From Cryomorphaceae bacterium 1068 (GTDB lineage: Bacteria; Bacteroidota; Bacteroidia; Flavobacteriales_D; Cryomorphaceae), in contig JAPVXR010000003.1 in the NCBI GenBank assembly GCA_027214385.1, forward strand, positions 1 to 64,000: a stretch of DNA of 64,000 nt. The letters run 5' to 3'. Position numbers and translations under genes: made by a program. Positions 63,590 through 64,000 of the stretch are shown piece by piece (position 1 is the first letter of the stretch; every line of letters starts with the position of its first letter). A model generated the notes under the pieces. The model was not told the DNA's origin. It saw only the letters and a program-made list of their open reading frames with translations, and did no database searches.

Positions 63590-64000
63590 ATGTCTACTAC
63601 CATAGAAACCAAACACCTCCCTACAGTCATTGCCGACCACTCCCAAGACATGACCGGCAAGGTCATTGTCATAACGGGTACCACCTCAGGCACGGGATAC
63701 ATCTGTGCCCGCGAAGTAGCCAAGAAAGGGGCGAAGGTGGTTCTCCTCAATCGGAAAAGTGAGCGCGCGGAAAAGGCGATCAAAGAACTCCAATCTGAAG
63801 TTCCCGATGGTCAATTCGAATCCATTGAATGCGACTTGCAAAGTTTTTCCAGCGTCGAAGATGCCATTGCATGGATCAAGTCCAAATACGACGTTATTGA
63901 TGCATTGGTCAACAATGCAGGAGTGATGGCTTTGGAAGACAGAGCCACTGCTGATGGGTACGACGTACAGATGCAAACCAACGTGCTTTCGCACTTTTTA
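63590..64000 (+). CDS. Short-chain dehydrogenase/reductase, 3'-truncated by the window
   Basis: The visible 137 residues start a classical-to-retinol-dehydrogenase-like SDR. The NAD(P) loop is TGTTSGTG (~30-37), the strand LVNNAG closes the nucleotide site (~109-114), and VLLNRKSERAEKAI with ESIECDLQSF indicates an NADP-type preference from the Arg/Lys after the second strand. The catalytic YxxxK lies beyond the window end. ATG 63590 follows an A-rich leader. Confidence 0.9.
   Translation, partial: MSTTIETKHLPTVIADHSQDMTGKVIVITGTTSGTGYICAREVAKKGAKVVLLNRKSERAEKAIKELQSEVPDGQFESIECDLQSFSSVEDAIAWIKSKYDVIDALVNNAGVMALEDRATADGYDVQMQTNVLSHFL

Overview
The window looks like an ordinary chromosomal stretch of a Bacteroidota bacterium, probably an aerobic, possibly marine member of the Flavobacteriales or a related order. 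Five secreted proteins end in a type IX secretion (T9SS) C-terminal sorting domain. There is a full hybrid two-component sensor with a Reg_prop propeller, HisKA, receiver and AraC parts in one chain. Lipoproteins, WG-repeat, DUF6794 and DUF6090 proteins and an RluA-type protein with the Bacteroidota N-terminal domain are also present. No rRNA, tRNA, CRISPR array or intact transposase gene was seen.

Layout. Positions 1-3.3 kb hold short same-strand units (unknown + GNAT acetyltransferase, DUF6794 protein, TonB-C-like lipoprotein). Large imperfect palindromes separate them and resemble integron attC sites; the stretch ends at what may be an insertion-sequence end. 3.7-14 kb holds an APH-like/P-loop kinase fusion, the hybrid sensor, a fibre-like exported protein and a T9SS metalloprotease. 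14-25 kb holds mostly exported proteins (WG repeat, S41 peptidase, vWA lipoprotein with a T9SS tail, BNR propeller, FKBP isomerase), then DUF808, amine oxidase, a leucine-rich-repeat protein and DUF1456. 26-31.5 kb holds pyruvate phosphate dikinase, a cold-shock protein, a fulvocin C-like cysteine-rich lipoprotein, a truncated DUF4421-like gene and an RluA N-terminal domain without its catalytic domain. 31.7-36.7 kb holds an overlapping operon (DoxX-like, DUF2071, methyltransferase, 4-TM protein), an HD-like hydrolase, two GNATs, a VOC protein and inorganic pyrophosphatase. 36.9-45.1 kb holds T9SS and propeller proteins, RidA, an exported PEP-synthase-like T9SS protein, a methyltransferase and an exported KatG.

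The outstanding feature is at 45.2-56.2 kb: fourteen consecutive full-length paralogues of one single-pass membrane protein family (DUF6090-like, 241-269 aa) plus one 50-codon remnant. All are on the + strand. Nine of the fourteen junctions, counting the remnant as a unit, are 4-base ATGA stop/start overlaps. The first ~50 codons (basic cytoplasmic tail plus membrane segment) are nearly constant, while the ~200-residue presumed periplasmic parts diverge to family-level similarity. The N-terminal types do not track the C-terminal subfamilies, which suggests 5'-end exchange between copies. I know of no established function for this family. A co-translated, mosaic set of membrane-anchored periplasmic domains is my best candidate for an undescribed system here.

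The right edge (56.4-64 kb) holds a ribosome hibernation factor, a 4-TM protein, a 1137-aa glycoside-phosphorylase-like protein, a coiled-coil exported protein, a sulfurtransferase, an M24-family protein and the start of a short-chain dehydrogenase.
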